The notes beneath the pieces are model-generated. The model was not told the DNA's origin and searched no databases. It was given only the letters and a program-made list of their open reading frames with translations. Position numbers and translations under genes: made by a program. Below are positions 44,237 to 53,116 of a stretch of DNA of 64,000 nucleotides, piece by piece. The stretch comes from Pseudomonadota bacterium (GTDB lineage Bacteria; Pseudomonadota; Alphaproteobacteria; Rhizobiales; Devosiaceae). Within the stretch, counting starts at the first letter, position 1. Each line of letters starts with the position of its first letter. The stretch covers positions 62,001 through 126,000 of the forward strand of contig JAEWLC010000025.1 in assembly GCA_023393475.1 (NCBI GenBank), given 5' to 3'.

Positions 44237-45166
44237 ATGCTCCGTCAGAATGCCATGACGGGAATTGCGTTCAAGCTGAGCTCGGTGTGCGTATTCCTCG
44301 GCATGTCCAGCTTGCTGAAGGCCTCCGAGGGCGTGCCGGCGGGCCAGCTGGTGTTTTTCCGCTCCTTCTTCGCCATCCTGCCGATCATCGTTTATCTGAT
44401 CTGGAAGGGTGAACTGGGCGTCGGCATCAGGACCCGGCACCCCGTGAGCCACTTGATGCGCGGCCTCGTCGGCACCGGAGGCATGATCACCGGGTTTTTC
44501 GCGCTGACGCAGCTTCCGCTCGCCGAGGCCATCACCATCAGCTACGCGACGCCGCTGCTGATCGTCATCTTCAGCGCGGTGTTCTATCAGGAGCAGGTGC
44601 GGCTCTATCGCTGGAGCGCGGTGCTGGTGGGACTGGTCGGGGTCATCGTCATCATCTGGCCGCGCCTAACCGTGTTCTCGGGCGGCATTGCGGATATGAG
44701 CGGCGCGACCCTCGGCGCCATCTCGGCGCTGGTCGCCGCGTGCTTTGCCGCAACCGCCATGGTGCTGGTGCGCAAGCTCGTCGAGACCGAGCGCTCGGCA
44801 ACGATCGTGCTCTACTTCTCCGTGACTTCGGCGGTCCTCGGCCTCGCGACGCTCCCCTTCGGCTGGGTCATGCCGACGCCCGAGCAGTTCGCCTTGCTGA
44901 TCGGCGCGGGCATCTTTGGCGGGATAGGGCAGATTCTCCTCACCGAGTCCTATCGCCACGCCGACATGTCCGTGGTCGCCCCGTTCGAATACGCCTCGCT
45001 GATCCTCTCGGTCCTGATCGGATACGTGGTGTTCCAGGACGTACCCACCATCGAGATGCTAATCGGTGGCGCCATCGTCATCGGCTCGGGCCTCTTCATC
45101 ATCTACCGCGAGCACAAGCTGGGGCTGGAGCGGAAGCGCGCGAGCGAAGTCAGCCCGCCGGGGTAG
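44237..45166 (+). CDS. EamA-domain (DMT) transporter
   Basis: About 309 residues with ten predicted helices and two EamA repeats, for example GTGGMITGFFALTQLPLAEAITISYATPLLIV in the first and AGIFGGIGQILLTESYRHADMSVVAPFEY in the second. The class exports metabolites such as amino acids or drugs; substrate is unknown. The start is uncertain: ATG 44237 begins just before the first helix, while an in-frame GTG at 44219 has a weak GAAAG. It is divergent from cls and convergent with uvrD. Confidence 0.88.
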   Translation: MLRQNAMTGIAFKLSSVCVFLGMSSLLKASEGVPAGQLVFFRSFFAILPIIVYLIWKGELGVGIRTRHPVSHLMRGLVGTGGMITGFFALTQLPLAEAITISYATPLLIVIFSAVFYQEQVRLYRWSAVLVGLVGVIVIIWPRLTVFSGGIADMSGATLGAISALVAACFAATAMVLVRKLVETERSATIVLYFSVTSAVLGLATLPFGWVMPTPEQFALLIGAGIFGGIGQILLTESYRHADMSVVAPFEYASLILSVLIGYVVFQDVPTIEMLIGGAIVIGSGLFIIYREHKLGLERKRASEVSPPG

Positions 45167-45190
45167 GGGGCGGCTCTATCGATCGGCGCC

Positions 45191-47593
45191 TCACGCCTTC
45201 TGCACGAAGCTTTCGAGCACCTTCTTCGGGCCGGCCTTTTCGAACTCGATCGAGAGCTTGTTGCCCTCGATGTTGTTGATCGTGCCGTAGCCGAACTTGA
45301 GGTGGAACACGCGCTCGCCAACCGAATATTTCGAGCCGCGGCCGTCGTCGACGGAGCGGGCGACGAGGTCGCCGTCGATGGTGACGGGGCCGTGCGACTT
45401 TCGCGACGAGGCCTGGGCGCGGGCGCGCTGCCAGCCGGGCGTCTCGTAGAGCGAGTCGAACGGATCGCGGGTGTCGAAGCCCTTGCTGGTGCGGCCGCCA
45501 TAGCCATAGCCACCATAGGCCGAGCCGGTGTCCCTAACCTCGACGGCTGAGGCCGGAAGTTCATCGATGAAACGAGAGGGGATGGCTGATTGCCAGCGTC
45601 CATGCGTCACGCGATTCTGCGCGAACGACACGAGCAATCGCTTCCTCGCCCGAGTCAGGCCTACATACGCCAAGCGACGTTCTTCTTCGACACCAGCCGT
45701 TCCCATCTCGTCGAGGGTTCGCTGGCTGGGGAACAGGCCTTCCTCCCACCCGGGCAGGAAGACGGTATCGAACTCCAACCCCTTAGCCGAGTGCAAGGTC
45801 ATGATGGTGACCGCGTCTTCCGCTTCGCTAGAATCACGATCCATAACCAGTGAGACATGCTCCAAGAAGCCCTGAAGCGTGTCGAACTCAGCCATCGAGT
45901 TCACCAACTCCTTCAAGTTATCGAGGCGGCCCTCGGCCTCAGCCGACTTGTCGTTCTGCCACATCTCGGTGTAGCCGGATTCATCGAGGATCTGACCGGC
46001 CAGTTCTGCGTGCCACGGGCTGCGTCTGATAACGCCGGGCGGAGCGTCTTCGTCGACTCCCATATGGCCATTCGGCGGCGTTTTCATTCGCCAAGTCCAG
46101 TCGTCAAACTGCGAAAGCAACTCCCGCAGCGTGCTGCGAGGCTTGGCCTTTAGCTCTTCCGTCTCGAGTAGCATTCGAACTGCGCCGGCCAGGGTTGTAT
46201 TCTGCAGTCGTGCCGTCTCGTGTAGCAGCTTCACGGTAGTATCGCCCAAACCGCGCTTGGGCACGTTGACGATGCGCTCGAAGGCGAGATCGTCGTTCTG
46301 GTTCACGACTAGCCGGAAATATGCGACCGCATCGCGGATTTCTCTGCGCTCATAGAAGCGCGGACCACCAACCACGCGGTAGTTCAGCCCTAGAGTAATA
46401 AAACGCTCTTCGAAGGCGCGCATCTGGTGCGACGCACGAACAAGAATGGCCATCGAGTTGAGCGCGTCGCCCTTGCGCTGGAGCTGCTCGATATCTTCCC
46501 CGACCTGTCGGGCTTCCTCGTCGCCATCGTTGACTTGGGATACCCGAACCAGCTCGCCCGGCTCGCCGACATCGGTCTGGAGCGTCTTGCCCAGCCGACT
46601 CTGGTTATTTGCGATAAGGTGCGATGCCGCCTTGAGGATGTTGGACGTCGAGCGGTAGTTGCGCTCGAGTCGTATCACTTTGGCGCCCGGAAAGTCCTTC
46701 TCGAAGCGGAGGATGTTGTCCACCTCGGCGCCCCGCCAGCCATAGATGGACTGGTCGTCGTCGCCTACAACGCAGATGTTGGCTTGTGACGCCGGCTTGC
46801 CTTGGGCAAGCAACCTTAGCCACAGATACTGCGCCGTGTTGCTGTCCTGATACTCGTCCACCAGCATGTACTTGAACCGGCGATGGTAGTCCGCCAGCAC
46901 GTCCGGATATTCCTTGAACAGTTTGATATTCAGAAGCAGCAAGTCGCCGAAATCGGTGGCGTTGAGCGTTGCGAGCCGCGCTTGATAATCGCGATAGAGG
47001 TTGGGCACCCGCCCATTTGCAAACCCCAAGAGGTCAGACTGCGGCACATCGTCCGGCAGCCAGCCGCGGTTCTTCCATCCGTCCAGGAGGCCCGCGAACA
47101 TGCGGGCCGGCCAGCGCTTCTCGTCCACATTCTCCACGTCCAGTAGCTGCTTGATGAGCCGCACCTGGTCATCTGTGTCCAGTATGGTGAAGTCGGAGCG
47201 GAGCCCCACTGCCTCAGAGTGTAGGCGCAAGATGCGGGCGCCTATCGAATGGAAAGTGCCCATCCAGCGCATTGGTTCGATGGGTGGGACGAACTGGTCG
47301 ATTCGTTCCTTCATCTCTCGGGCGGCCTTATTCGTGAAGGTGACCGACAGGATCTGTCCAGGATACGCAAGATCCGAGTTCAGGATGTGTGCTATGCGCG
47401 TCGTCAGTACACGTGTCTTTCCTGTCCCTGCGCCAGCAAGGACAAGTAGCGGTCCTTCCGTTGCAAGAACGGCCTCACGTTGCTCTTCATTCAATCCGCC
47501 TAAGTACGTGGCGGGATCAACCTTCCCACGCCGAAACTGGCTGGTGATCGACCCGGCGGCGGGCCGCTCGAGGCGTTGCGGTTCAGAGGGCAT
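45191..47593 (-). CDS. uvrD: UvrD/PcrA-type DNA helicase
   Basis: An 800-residue superfamily 1 helicase of nucleotide-excision and mismatch repair. Walker A is LVLAGAGTGKTRVLTTRI, Walker B LVDEYQDSN, followed by GDDDQSIYGWRGAE, RLERNYRSTSNIL and the later TIMTLHSAKGLEFDTVFLPGWEEGLFP. A Tudor-like C-terminus (VGERVFHLKFGYGTINNIEGNKLSIEF) ends the protein. Codon choice is odd: the central ~2 kb uses CTA, ATA, GTA, AGG and TTA far more than the first ~20 codons, the last ~120 codons, or neighbouring genes, suggesting a recombined segment. The frame is intact. Confidence 0.95.
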   Translation of the reverse strand: MPSEPQRLERPAAGSITSQFRRGKVDPATYLGGLNEEQREAVLATEGPLLVLAGAGTGKTRVLTTRIAHILNSDLAYPGQILSVTFTNKAAREMKERIDQFVPPIEPMRWMGTFHSIGARILRLHSEAVGLRSDFTILDTDDQVRLIKQLLDVENVDEKRWPARMFAGLLDGWKNRGWLPDDVPQSDLLGFANGRVPNLYRDYQARLATLNATDFGDLLLLNIKLFKEYPDVLADYHRRFKYMLVDEYQDSNTAQYLWLRLLAQGKPASQANICVVGDDDQSIYGWRGAEVDNILRFEKDFPGAKVIRLERNYRSTSNILKAASHLIANNQSRLGKTLQTDVGEPGELVRVSQVNDGDEEARQVGEDIEQLQRKGDALNSMAILVRASHQMRAFEERFITLGLNYRVVGGPRFYERREIRDAVAYFRLVVNQNDDLAFERIVNVPKRGLGDTTVKLLHETARLQNTTLAGAVRMLLETEELKAKPRSTLRELLSQFDDWTWRMKTPPNGHMGVDEDAPPGVIRRSPWHAELAGQILDESGYTEMWQNDKSAEAEGRLDNLKELVNSMAEFDTLQGFLEHVSLVMDRDSSEAEDAVTIMTLHSAKGLEFDTVFLPGWEEGLFPSQRTLDEMGTAGVEEERRLAYVGLTRARKRLLVSFAQNRVTHGRWQSAIPSRFIDELPASAVEVRDTGSAYGGYGYGGRTSKGFDTRDPFDSLYETPGWQRARAQASSRKSHGPVTIDGDLVARSVDDGRGSKYSVGERVFHLKFGYGTINNIEGNKLSIEFEKAGPKKVLESFVQKA

Positions 47594-47668
47594 ATGGGAT
47601 TGACGAATCCTGTTTCGTTCTCATTGCCGAATATAGGGACGAGTGTGGCCGATGTATATGCGCGGGGA

Positions 47669-47697
47669 CCGTCACAGAACCGTCACCCCACTGTCAT
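47669..47697 (+). promoter_or_regulatory. Pho box (PhoB-binding site)
   Basis: Three heptamers, CCGTCAC, CCGTCAC and CTGTCAT, start exactly 11 bp apart with 4-bp spacers (47669, 47680, 47691). This is the repeat structure of PhoB sites (CTGTCAT direct repeats). The site ends 54 bp before the phytase-like gene, where a PhoB site replacing the -35 element would be expected. Confidence 0.75.
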
Positions 47698-47751
47698 GTC
47701 GCCGTTGTGCGCACTGCCTAAGCGGGGTGCCTCTTTCAAAGGGGCGCAATC

Positions 47752-49917
47752 ATGCAGACCAAATCCATTCTTCTCGGCCTCACCGCCAGCCTGCTCGCCA
47801 GCTCGGCTTTCGCCGCGCCGGTCTTCAACCGTGTTGCCAGCTTCCCCGTGGAGTTGAACAACCCCGAGGCCAAGGCGAGCTCGTCGGAGATCATCACGGC
47901 GAGCGATGACGGCATGACGCTGGTCTACTCGGACAGCCCAGCCGGCGGCATCGGCTTCGTCGACATCACCGACGCCAAGGCGCCGAAGAGTGGCGGCTTC
48001 CTCGCCATGGACGGCGAGCCGACTTCGGTCACCATCATCGGCGGGAAGGCCTACGTGGCCGTGAATACCTCCGAGTCCAAAACCAACCCGTCGGGCAAGC
48101 TGGTGGTCGTGGACATCGCCGGCAAGTCGATCGACGGCGAGTTCGATCTCGGCGGCCAGCCGGACTCGATCGCCCATAACAAGGACAACACCATCCTCGC
48201 CATCGCGATCGAGAACGAGCGCGACGAGGAAGTGAACGACGGCGCCATCCCGCAGGCCCCCTCGGGCTTCCTGGTGCTGGTCGATGTCGCTGCCGATGGT
48301 TCGGTGACTGATGCGTCGATCCGCAAGGTCGAGCTGACCGGCCTCGCCGAGATCGCTCCGGAAGACGCCGAAGCCGAGTTCGTCTCCTTCAACGATGCCG
48401 ACGAAGTCGCCGTGACGATGCAGGAGAACAACTGGGTCGCCATCGTCGATGCCAAGACCGGCACTGTGACCGGCGGCTTCTCGGCTGGCGAGACCGCCGT
48501 TGCCGGCGTCGACACCAAGAACGACGGCAAGATCGACTTCAGTAAGGACAAGGACGCCGTTCCGCGCGAGCCCGACGCCGTGAAGTGGCTCGACAACGAT
48601 CGCCTCGTCGTCGCCAATGAAGGCGACTGGAACGGCGGCAGCCGGGGCTTCACCATCTTCAACCGCGACGGCACGGTGGCCTTCGACTCCGCCAACGCGC
48701 TCGACGTGAACGCCGCCCAGCTCGGCCACTACCCGGACTTCCGCAACAAGAAGGGCGTCGAGCCCGAGGGTCTCGAAGTCGCGACCTTCGGCGACAGCCA
48801 GTACATCTTCATTGCCGAGGAACGCTCCTCGCTGATCGCCGTGTACAAGGACGCTGGCGCTGGCGCTGCGCCGGAATTCGTTCAGTCGCTCCCGTCGGGC
48901 ATCTCGCCGGAAGGCCTCGTCGCCATCCCCGCGCGTAACCTCCTCGCGACCGCCAACGAAGTCGACCTCCGCGAAGACGGCGGCGTCGGCTCGCACGTCA
49001 TCGTCTACGACCTGGCCGAGGGCGAAGCCGCGTTCCCGACGCTGGTCTCCGACCTTGACGCCGACGGCCACCCGATCGGCTGGGCCGCCATCTCCGGCGC
49101 AGTCGCCGATGCCGACAAGCCCGGCACGCTCTACGCCGTGTCCGACAGCGTGCTCTACGGCGCGCCGGCCATCTATACGATCGATGCCGCGCAGACTCCG
49201 GCGAAGATCACCGCCAAGACCGTTGTCACCCGCAAGGGCGAGACGGCCCAGAAGCTGGATCTCGAAGGCATCACCCAGGACGGCGAAGGTGGTTTCTGGC
49301 TCGCCAACGAAGGTGACTCGGCCAAGCTCGTGCCGCACGCGCTGATCCATGTCGATGCCGAAGGCGAGATCGTTGAGGAGGTTGGCTTCCCGGTCGAACT
49401 GCTCGCCGGCCAGACCCGCTTTGGCGCCGAAGGCATCGCCAAGATCGGCGATACCCTATGGGTCGCGACGCAGCGCGAGTGGGGCGATGACGAGAAGGGC
49501 TCGGTGAAGCTCCTCGCCTACAACACCGACACCAAGGAATGGGGCGCCGTGCGCTACCCGCTCGAGGCTCCGGCCGAAGGTGCCTGGATCGGCCTCAGCG
49601 AGATCACCGTTCGCGGCGACTACGCCTACATCGTAGAGCGCGACAACCAGATCGGCGCCAAGGCCGTGCTGAAGTCCGTCTACCGCGTGCCGGTTTCGGC
49701 GCTGGTGCCAGCCAAGCTCGGTGAAGACCTCCCGGTCGTCACCAAGGAATTGGTCCGCGACCTGATCCCCGACCTCAAGACCGGCAACGGCTACGTGGTC
49801 GACAAGGTCGAAAGCCTTGCCATCGACAGCGAAGGCACCGCCTACGTCATCACCGACAACGACGGCGTCGACGACAGCTCGGGCGAAACCCACTTCTGGA
49901 CCTTCAAGGTCGAGTAA
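47752..49917 (+). CDS. secreted phytase-like esterase-domain protein
   Basis: A 721-residue exported protein with a signal peptide (cleavage after SSAFA-AP). Residues ~30-400 look like a beta-propeller of the YncE/choice-of-anchor kind (repeats such as GGKAYVAVNTSE, PDSIAHNKDNTILAIAIENERDEE). Residues ~420-721 match the 'esterase-like activity of phytase' domain, with LDLEGITQDGEGGFWLANEGD and VESLAIDSEGTAYVITDNDGVDDSSGETHF. The domain pair is known from phosphate-starvation proteins of alphaproteobacteria. The Pho box upstream supports a role in scavenging phosphate from organic phosphoesters in the periplasm or outside. Catalytic activity is inferred from family. Confidence 0.85.
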   Translation: MQTKSILLGLTASLLASSAFAAPVFNRVASFPVELNNPEAKASSSEIITASDDGMTLVYSDSPAGGIGFVDITDAKAPKSGGFLAMDGEPTSVTIIGGKAYVAVNTSESKTNPSGKLVVVDIAGKSIDGEFDLGGQPDSIAHNKDNTILAIAIENERDEEVNDGAIPQAPSGFLVLVDVAADGSVTDASIRKVELTGLAEIAPEDAEAEFVSFNDADEVAVTMQENNWVAIVDAKTGTVTGGFSAGETAVAGVDTKNDGKIDFSKDKDAVPREPDAVKWLDNDRLVVANEGDWNGGSRGFTIFNRDGTVAFDSANALDVNAAQLGHYPDFRNKKGVEPEGLEVATFGDSQYIFIAEERSSLIAVYKDAGAGAAPEFVQSLPSGISPEGLVAIPARNLLATANEVDLREDGGVGSHVIVYDLAEGEAAFPTLVSDLDADGHPIGWAAISGAVADADKPGTLYAVSDSVLYGAPAIYTIDAAQTPAKITAKTVVTRKGETAQKLDLEGITQDGEGGFWLANEGDSAKLVPHALIHVDAEGEIVEEVGFPVELLAGQTRFGAEGIAKIGDTLWVATQREWGDDEKGSVKLLAYNTDTKEWGAVRYPLEAPAEGAWIGLSEITVRGDYAYIVERDNQIGAKAVLKSVYRVPVSALVPAKLGEDLPVVTKELVRDLIPDLKTGNGYVVDKVESLAIDSEGTAYVITDNDGVDDSSGETHFWTFKVE

Positions 49918-49939
49918 GGGCTGGCCGCCGCTTGATAAC

Positions 49940-49968
49940 GGGCCGGTTCCGCGAGGGACCGGCCCTTT
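49940..49968 (+). terminator. terminator after phytase-like gene
   Basis: An 11-bp stem with one wobble pair (GGGCCGGTTCC with GGGACCGGCCC), GCGA tetraloop and a short TTT tail begins 23 bp past the stop codon. It isolates the Pho-regulated gene from coaD. Confidence 0.82.
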
Positions 49969-50051
49969 GCCATGTCGCTGGCGCTTCGGCTTGCCTAAAT
50001 CAACATGCCGTGACACAACCCGCGCCAACGACAACCGGGAGGGCGCTCCAC

Positions 50052-50540
50052 ATGACGAGACTGGTCGGCTTCTATCCCGGCTCGTTCGATCCGCTCACCA
50101 ATGGCCACCTCGACGTCATCGAGCGCGCCTGCAAGCTTGTCGACAAGCTGGTGATCGCCATCGGCACGCACCACTCCAAGAAGCCCTTGTTCAGCCACGA
50201 GGATCGCCTCGCGTTGCTGAAGGCCGTGCTGGAGCCGGTGGGCAAGCGTACCGAAACCGAGTTCGACTTCGTCGACTTCTCAGGCCTGATGGTCACCGCC
50301 GCCCGCTCTGCAGGTGCAAAGCTCATCATCCGCGGCCTCCGCGACACCACCGACTACAATTTCGAGATGCAAATGGTGGGCATGAATGCCCAGATGGCGC
50401 CGGACCTGCAGACGGTCTTCCTGCCATCGAGCCCCCACGTCCGCCACATCTCGGCCACGCTCGTGCGTCAGATCGCCGAGCTCGGAGGCGATATCAGCGC
50501 CTTTGTACCCCCCATTGTTCTGAAGGCATTGAAGAAATAA
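50052..50540 (+). CDS. coaD: phosphopantetheine adenylyltransferase
   Basis: A 162-residue nucleotidyltransferase catalysing the fourth step of coenzyme A synthesis. The active-site motif FYPGSFDPLTNGHLDVIERA is present, with KPLFSHEDRLALL and the C-terminal SSPHVRHISATLVRQIAELGGDIS. Length is standard. Its stop shares one base with the next start (TAATG), so it is translationally coupled to the first cyclophilin gene. Confidence 0.96.
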   Translation: MTRLVGFYPGSFDPLTNGHLDVIERACKLVDKLVIAIGTHHSKKPLFSHEDRLALLKAVLEPVGKRTETEFDFVDFSGLMVTAARSAGAKLIIRGLRDTTDYNFEMQMVGMNAQMAPDLQTVFLPSSPHVRHISATLVRQIAELGGDISAFVPPIVLKALKK

Positions 50541-51103
50541 TGGCCGATCCCATCAAGCGCGCCGGTATCATCCTCGGCATCGTCTTCGCCATCGCCGCGG
50601 CGTTCTTCGCGGTCTCGATGGTCTCCCCATCTGCCGCGCGCGCCCAGTCGGGCACGCCGCACTGGATCCTCGAGCTCAAGGACGGCGTGGTCGACATCGA
50701 GCTGCTGCCGGGCAAGGCGCCCAAGCATGTCGAGCGTATCGTCGAGCTGACCGAGGCGGGCTTCTACAACGGCATCGTCTTCCACCGCGTCATCGAGGGC
50801 TTCATGGCCCAGTCGGGCGATCCGACCGGTACCGGCACCGGTGGTTCGGACAAGCCGGACGTCGTCGCCGAGTTCAACGACGTCTCGTTCGGTCGCGGTG
50901 CCGTGGGCGCTGCCCGCACCAACGACCCGAACACCTTCAATTCGCAGTTCTTCATCTGCTTCCAGGACTGCACGTTCCTGAACGGCCAGTACACCGTGTT
51001 CGGCCAGGTCGTGTCCGGCATGGAAGCCGTCGACAAGATCACCCGTGGCGAGCCGCCGGCGAACCCCGACAAGATCATCTCCGCCAAGATCGAATACAAA
51101 TAA
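50540..51103 (+). CDS. ppiA: exported peptidyl-prolyl isomerase (cyclophilin)
   Basis: A 187-residue cyclophilin with an N-terminal signal or anchor (AGIILGIVFAIAAAFFAVSMV). The isomerase core includes FYNGIVFHRVIEGFMAQSGDPTGTGTGGS with the catalytic Arg, and FNSQFFICFQDCTFLNGQYTVFGQVVSGMEAVD. It should assist folding in the periplasm. It overlaps coaD by one base and precedes a cytoplasmic paralogue. Confidence 0.92.
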   Translation: MADPIKRAGIILGIVFAIAAAFFAVSMVSPSAARAQSGTPHWILELKDGVVDIELLPGKAPKHVERIVELTEAGFYNGIVFHRVIEGFMAQSGDPTGTGTGGSDKPDVVAEFNDVSFGRGAVGAARTNDPNTFNSQFFICFQDCTFLNGQYTVFGQVVSGMEAVDKITRGEPPANPDKIISAKIEYK

Positions 51104-51116
51104 GGAGGCCAGAACA

Positions 51117-51593
51117 TTGGCTTACGCTGATCCCGAGAACACCCTCGTCATCGAGACCACCAAGGGCCCGGTTGTCATCGCCCTGCGTCCGGACCTCGCT
51201 CCGAACCATGTCGACCACATCAAGAAGCTGGCGCGTGAAGGCTTCTACGACGGCATCGTGTTCCACCGCGTGATCGATGGCTTCATGGCCCAGACCGGTG
51301 ATCCGAACGGCACCGGCACCGGCGGTTCGAAGTACCCGAACCTCAAGCAGGAGTTCAACGCCGAGCCGCACGTCCGCGGCACCGTGTCGATGGCTCGTGC
51401 CCAGAACCCGGACAGCGCCAACAGCCAGTTCTTCATCTGCTTCGCCGACGCCCGTTTCCTCGACCGCCAGTACACCGTCTGGGGCAAGGTCATCGAGGGC
51501 ATGGAGAATGTCGACAAGATCAAGCGCGGCGAGCCAGTGCGTGATCCCGACAAGATGATCTCGGTCAAGGTCGCGGCCGATATCGCAGAATGA
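51117..51593 (+). CDS. ppiB: cytoplasmic peptidyl-prolyl isomerase (cyclophilin)
   Basis: A 158-residue cyclophilin without signal peptide. It starts at TTG, chosen because AAGGAGG lies nine bases upstream and translation then gives MAYADPENTLVIETTKGPVV, the family's normal start. The core repeats the pattern of its neighbour: FYDGIVFHRVIDGFMAQTGDPNGTGTGGS and ANSQFFICFADARFLDRQYTVWGKV. It catalyses proline isomerisation in the cytosol. The last codons overlap the next gene as ATGA. Confidence 0.93.
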   Translation: MAYADPENTLVIETTKGPVVIALRPDLAPNHVDHIKKLAREGFYDGIVFHRVIDGFMAQTGDPNGTGTGGSKYPNLKQEFNAEPHVRGTVSMARAQNPDSANSQFFICFADARFLDRQYTVWGKVIEGMENVDKIKRGEPVRDPDKMISVKVAADIAE

Positions 51594-51988
51594 TCAGGCG
51601 GGCCGCAATTGCCGTGATTGGCCTTTGCGGCCTTGCCACGCCGTCGATTGCGACGGAGTGGGTGAACTGCGCCGCGCCCGATGGTGCGGCGACGCTCGAC
51701 TTCCTCGCCGGTAGCCTCGACGTGCTTTCGATCGTGGGGCTGAATATCTCGGTCGGCGAGCAGGTCTGGGCCAACAGCGCCGCCTACGGACCGGGTGATC
51801 CGGTTTCCGTTGGCCAGGCCTTCGAGGACGACCGTGTGGTGCTCATCGATGCTGTCGATGAAGCCGTGACCAAAAAGATCGCCGAACTGCGCCTGTTCAA
51901 GACCTCCGAGAACGAGGAAACCGTCTTCGGCGGTACGCTGCGCATTCCCGGTTACGGCGCCTGGCCGGTCAGCTGCACCGGCCCCTGA
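51590..51988 (+). CDS. small exported protein, unknown
   Basis: A 132-residue protein with a signal peptide (cleavage near PSIATE). The mature part has two cysteines (VNCAAPDG and VSCTGP) that may bond. No family is recognised; I recall comparable small secreted proteins between the cyclophilins and queA in related genomes. The ATG overlaps the ppiB stop and its own stop overlaps the queA start, so it is embedded in the operon. Confidence 0.65.
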   Translation: MIRRAAIAVIGLCGLATPSIATEWVNCAAPDGAATLDFLAGSLDVLSIVGLNISVGEQVWANSAAYGPGDPVSVGQAFEDDRVVLIDAVDEAVTKKIAELRLFKTSENEETVFGGTLRIPGYGAWPVSCTGP

Positions 51989-53043
51989 TGCGCGTCGACG
52001 AGTTCGATTTCGACCTTCCCAACGAGAGCATCGCGCTGCATCCAGTCGAGCCGCGTGATTCCGCTCGCATGCTCATCGTCCGCCAAGGCGAGCCGATGGA
52101 GGACGGGCACGTCACCGACCTCCTGAAGGTGCTGCGCGCCGGCGACGTTCTCGTCGTCAACGATACCCGCGTGCTCCCGGCCGAGCTGACCGGCCAGCGT
52201 ATCCGCGGCGATCTGCGCGCCAATGTCAGCTTCAACCTCCACAAGCGCGTCGATGCCCACACCTGGCGCGCCTTCGCCCGTCCGGCGAAGAAGCTGCACC
52301 TGCTCGATCGGCTGGAACTGGGGGACAACGGTTCGATCACAGCGACAGTGACGGGGAAGGGTGACACCGGCGAGATCACGCTGGAGTTCGATCTTGGCGG
52401 GGCCCAGCTCGACGAGGCCATCAAGGCCCACGGCGCCATGCCCCTGCCGCCTTATATCGAGGCGAAGCGCCACACCGAGGAGCGCGACAAGACGGACTAC
52501 CAGACCGTCTACGCCGCCCACGACGGTGCCGTGGCCGCTCCGACAGCCGGGCTGCACTTCACCGAGAGCCTGCTGCAAAAGATCACCGACCTCGGCGTCA
52601 CCATCGAGCGCGTTACGCTCCATGTCGGGGCAGGGACCTTCCTGCCGGTGAAGGTCGACGACACCAAGGACCACGTAATGCATGCCGAATGGGGCGACAT
52701 CCCTGCGGCGGTGGTCGAGCGTATCCTTGCCGCCAAGGCCAAGGGGGGCAGGGTGGTGGCGGTGGGAACGACCAGCATGCGGCTGCTGGAGACGGCAGCG
52801 CGCGCCACCGGCACCTTGCAGCCATTTATCGGCGACACCGACATCTTCATCACGCCCGGCTACCGCTTCAACGCGGTGGACATGCTGATGACCAACTTCC
52901 ACCTGCCGCGCTCGACCCTGTTCATGCTGGTCAGCGCCTTTGCCGGTCTCGACACCATGCGCGCCGCCTACAAGCACGCCATCGACGACGGCTACCGCTT
53001 CTACTCCTACGGCGACTCCAGCCTGCTGTTCCGGGCTGATTGA
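51988..53043 (+). CDS. queA: tRNA preQ1(34) ribosyltransferase-isomerase
   Basis: A 351-residue enzyme that transfers and isomerises the ribosyl moiety of SAM to preQ1-modified tRNA, giving epoxyqueuosine. Conserved blocks are MRVDEFDFDLPNESIALHP, VLVVNDTRVLPAEL, DYQTVYAAHDGAVAAPTAGLHF and the final LPRSTLFMLVSAFAGLDTM. Length is normal. It overlaps the preceding stop codon by one base. The tgt gene of the same pathway lies 1 kb on, separated by a DHFR-like and a GYD gene. Confidence 0.97.
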   Translation: MRVDEFDFDLPNESIALHPVEPRDSARMLIVRQGEPMEDGHVTDLLKVLRAGDVLVVNDTRVLPAELTGQRIRGDLRANVSFNLHKRVDAHTWRAFARPAKKLHLLDRLELGDNGSITATVTGKGDTGEITLEFDLGGAQLDEAIKAHGAMPLPPYIEAKRHTEERDKTDYQTVYAAHDGAVAAPTAGLHFTESLLQKITDLGVTIERVTLHVGAGTFLPVKVDDTKDHVMHAEWGDIPAAVVERILAAKAKGGRVVAVGTTSMRLLETAARATGTLQPFIGDTDIFITPGYRFNAVDMLMTNFHLPRSTLFMLVSAFAGLDTMRAAYKHAIDDGYRFYSYGDSSLLFRAD

Positions 53044-53058
53044 TAGTTAAGCGGTGGC

Positions 53059-53102
53059 TTGACAATCGAAAGCGTGGCCAATACTTAAGCCAATGCATAA
53101 GT
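53059..53102 (+). promoter_or_regulatory. promoter with ArsR-like operator
   Basis: A perfect -35 box TTGACA (53059) is followed 17 bp later by TACTTA, a weak -10. Overlapping and downstream is an inverted repeat, ACTTAAGC-CAAT-GCATAAGT (53083-53102; 7 of 8 arm positions match). Such AAGT/ACTT dyads suit ArsR-family repressors, which often control DHFR-like and SRPBCC genes. No arsR gene is adjacent. Confidence 0.5.
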
Positions 53103-53116
53103 GAAGGAGGAAAGCG

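Noticed and set aside
45191..47593. uvrD as a pseudogene because of its codon shift
   Set aside because: The reading frame and all helicase motifs are intact from end to end.
47683..49350. 555-codon frame antisense to the phytase-like gene
   Set aside because: Would run across the Pho box and signal-peptide start of a well-supported gene.
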